Below, one piece after another: positions 59,833 through 64,000 of a DNA stretch of 64,000 nt (positions are counted from its first letter, which is position 1; each line of letters starts with the position of its first letter). Made by a program: the position numbers and the translations under genes. Source of the DNA: Eubacterium sp. (GTDB taxonomy: Bacteria > Bacillota > Clostridia > Oscillospirales > Acutalibacteraceae); NCBI GenBank assembly GCA_017463985.1, contig JAFUEH010000010.1, forward strand, positions 62,001 to 126,000. Reading direction: 5' to 3'. A model generated the notes under the pieces. The model saw nothing but the letters and a program-made list of their open reading frames with translations. It was not told the origin of the DNA and did no database searches.

Positions 59833-59861
59833 TTGACAAAATATACTATATCTGCGATAAT
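59833..59861 (+). promoter_or_regulatory. Sigma-A promoter of glmS
   Basis: TTGACA (59833-59838), a 17-bp spacer and GATAAT (59856-59861). A second TATACT lies at 59863-59868. The resulting leader is only about 50 nt. Confidence 0.75.
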
Positions 59862-59918
59862 TATACTATAAATGTAATGTCGCAGTGTGCGCCATTGAAA
59901 CAGAAATGAGGTTTTTCT

Positions 59919-61727
59919 ATGTGCGGAATTATTGGCTATACAGGCTATTCACAGGCAAGGGGCATTTTGCTCAAGGGCCTGAAAACCTTGGAGTACAGAG
60001 GCTATGACAGTGCCGGTATCGCTGTTTACCATCCTGACTTTAACGAAACATTGGTTACCAAGTGCGAAGGCAGGGTGGAAAAGCTGATGGATAAATGCAG
60101 CGACGTCAGAGGCACGGCAGGTATCGGACATACGCGCTGGGCGACGCACGGCGGCGTTTGTGATGCTAACTCCCATCCCCATAAATTCGGCAATGTTACG
60201 CTGGTGCATAACGGTATTATCGAAAACTATGCCGCTATCACTAACCAGCTGGGTATTACCAAAAAGCTGAAGTCGCAGACGGATAGCGAGGTCGTTGCTG
60301 CGCTGATCGATACCTATTATCATGGCGATCCGAAGGAAGCGATCATTAGAGCTGTCAAGGAGCTGAGCGGTACGTTCGGTCTTGCCATCATGTTTGACGA
60401 TATTCCGAACCAGCTCTTTGCCGTTCGTAATGTCAGCCCGATCATCTGCTGTCAAAACGACGACGGCGCTTATATTGCCTCGGATATTATGGCGATCGGT
60501 GAGTATAGCGAAAACTATTTTGTATTGCCGGAGCTGACAATCGCACATATTACTAAGGAAAGCATCGACGTTACCGATTTTAAGGGCAATCCGGTGGAGC
60601 CGAAAATGCTGACCCTTGACTGGGATATCAAAAACAGCGGCAAGAAGGGTTATCCTTTCTATATGGAAAAGGAAATCATGGAGCAGCCCGAGGTGATCAC
60701 AAAGACGATCGAGTCCCGTATCAAGGACGGTAAGCCGGATTTCAGCGGCGAGCAGGTAGACGATTCTATCTTCACGGAATGTGACAATATCACGGTGATT
60801 GCCTGCGGTACAGCCATGCACGCCGGATTGATCGGCAAGCATATTATCGAAAAAATTTGCGGCGTTCCCGTCACCGTGAATATGGCGAGCGAGTATATGT
60901 ATAACGAGCCGATCATCAATGAAAGAACGCTGGTGATCTGCGTGTCACAGAGCGGTGAAACGATCGATACGCTGGAGGCGCTCAAGTATGCCCGTAAGCG
61001 CGGTGCGCGCTCCCTTTCGATCGTGAACGTAAAAGGCTCAACAATCGCGCGTGAGAGCGAAAACGTGATCTATACTAACGCCGGCCCTGAAATTGCCGTG
61101 GCTTCTACGAAGGCTTATACAACGCAGGTGGCGGTGTTCTATCTGATCTGCGCTAAAATGGCTTATCTCAGAGGTAAGCTGGACGAGGCGCAGACGGCTG
61201 ATTTTATGGAGGAGCTGGCCAAGATCCCTGCGGCGGTTCAGAACGTGCTGGACAGACGTGACGAGGTGCATCATCTGTCTAATGGTCTGCTGACGGCGGA
61301 GCATACCTTCATGATCGGCAGAGGCTTGGATTATCCCACACTGCTGGAGGCTTCGTTGAAGCTGAAGGAAATTTCCTATATTCATTCCGAGGCCTTTGCT
61401 TCCGGTGAGTTGAAGCACGGTACCATCGCACTGATCACGGATCAGACGCCGGTCATTGCGCTGCTGACGCAGGATTTCCTGATGAGCAAGCAGGTCTCCA
61501 ATATCCGTGAGGTGCAGTCGAGAGGCGCTAACGTACTGACCTTTATTAAAGAGTCATTGGTCAGCGACCATGTTCATACCTCGTTTACGCTGCCGGCCTT
61601 GCAGGATGACTTTATGGCCATTCCGGCGATCATCGCGATGCAGCTGCTGGCTTATTACGTGTCCAGCGATAAGGGACTGGATGTTGATAAGCCGCGTAAC
61701 CTGGCAAAGGTTGTTACCGTTGAATAA
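59919..61727 (+). CDS. glmS: Glutamine--fructose-6-phosphate aminotransferase
   Basis: A 602-residue enzyme. The N-terminal Cys nucleophile (MCGIIGY) and the glutaminase domain with HTRWATHGG (about 71) and HNGIIENY (about 97) are present. Two SIS sugar-isomerase domains follow (about 285-430 and 455-595), with CGTAMHAG, SQSGET and the terminal LAKVVTVE. It makes glucosamine-6-phosphate for peptidoglycan. The leader is too short for the glmS ribozyme used by many Firmicutes. Confidence 0.96.
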   Translation: MCGIIGYTGYSQARGILLKGLKTLEYRGYDSAGIAVYHPDFNETLVTKCEGRVEKLMDKCSDVRGTAGIGHTRWATHGGVCDANSHPHKFGNVTLVHNGIIENYAAITNQLGITKKLKSQTDSEVVAALIDTYYHGDPKEAIIRAVKELSGTFGLAIMFDDIPNQLFAVRNVSPIICCQNDDGAYIASDIMAIGEYSENYFVLPELTIAHITKESIDVTDFKGNPVEPKMLTLDWDIKNSGKKGYPFYMEKEIMEQPEVITKTIESRIKDGKPDFSGEQVDDSIFTECDNITVIACGTAMHAGLIGKHIIEKICGVPVTVNMASEYMYNEPIINERTLVICVSQSGETIDTLEALKYARKRGARSLSIVNVKGSTIARESENVIYTNAGPEIAVASTKAYTTQVAVFYLICAKMAYLRGKLDEAQTADFMEELAKIPAAVQNVLDRRDEVHHLSNGLLTAEHTFMIGRGLDYPTLLEASLKLKEISYIHSEAFASGELKHGTIALITDQTPVIALLTQDFLMSKQVSNIREVQSRGANVLTFIKESLVSDHVHTSFTLPALQDDFMAIPAIIAMQLLAYYVSSDKGLDVDKPRNLAKVVTVE

Positions 61728-61739
61728 ATCTTATGCAGG

Positions 61740-61766
61740 TGGGAGAGGCACTGCCTCTCCCATTTT
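61740..61766 (+). terminator. Terminator of glmS
   Basis: A 10-bp stem (61740-61749 with 61753-61762), an ACT loop and T4. Confidence 0.8.
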
Positions 61767-61783
61767 GGTATGATAGGTATTAT

Positions 61784-64000
<2,217 letters not shown>

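Noticed and set aside
59862-59918. glmS ribozyme in the glmS leader
   Set aside because: Leader of about 50 nt is too short and no pseudoknot-like arms are visible.

Overview
The window looks like chromosome of a low- to mid-GC anaerobic Firmicute, most likely a gut clostridium of the Oscillospiraceae/Ruminococcaceae type. Supporting signs are strong AGGAGG ribosome binding sites, many textbook sigma-A promoters (TTGACA-N17-TATAAT), Rex, long-form HPF, a SCIFF peptide with its radical SAM maturase, a membrane pyrophosphatase, choline-binding-type wall repeats and plant-polysaccharide enzymes (GH2, GH43, GH51). Genus-level placement is inference. I saw no rRNA, tRNA, CRISPR array, insertion sequence or prophage.

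Layout. 1-8 kb: a truncated membrane gene, a collagen-like surface protein followed by a GT2 glycosyltransferase, an Rrf2 regulator, an M20 peptidase, a C39-like papain-fold protein, a DUF2804 protein and two paralogous zinc-ribbon membrane proteins with extreme Asp/Tyr tails. 8-19 kb: a GPH sugar transporter with an apparent in-frame nonsense codon, a damaged small membrane gene, an XRE/DUF2975/YdcF operon, a TM2 protein, a heterodimeric ABC exporter coupled to a GH2 beta-mannosidase, and hpf. 19-22 kb: an XRE regulator and a secreted wall-binding protein with about 17 repeats.

22-38.7 kb is the most distinctive part. Four consecutive transcription units each carry the same dyad, consensus AAGTTAGC-N4-GCTAACTT, at or just after the promoter. 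They encode (i) DUF4418 + FtsX permease + ABC ATPase; (ii) an FTR1 iron permease + P19/Tpd lipoprotein; (iii) DUF2318 + two FtsX permeases + ATPase + FMN-binding lipoprotein + an unknown anchored protein + a His-rich cytochrome-b-like membrane protein + fumarate-reductase-like flavoprotein and iron-sulfur subunits; (iv) another ATPase + large FtsX permease. The first half of unit (iii), together with unit (ii), matches the known FTR1/P19 (FetMP-Fls) iron uptake arrangement. The addition of a membrane electron-transfer module in the same operon suggests iron uptake coupled to reduction at the cell surface. This is my best candidate for an undescribed system.

38.7-64 kb: a minus-strand acn-icd-rex-propeller operon with a Rex-like dyad upstream; a DUF1836/XpaC/binding-protein-VWA/TelA operon; SCIFF with its maturase separated by a strong hairpin; a YaaO-like PLP decarboxylase, a membrane protein and exonuclease III; a K+-dependent-type membrane pyrophosphatase; a second GPH transporter; two small membrane genes; tex; glmS (no room for the glmS ribozyme); and a GH43-GH51 arabinan module. 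The GH51 gene runs off the right edge of the window.
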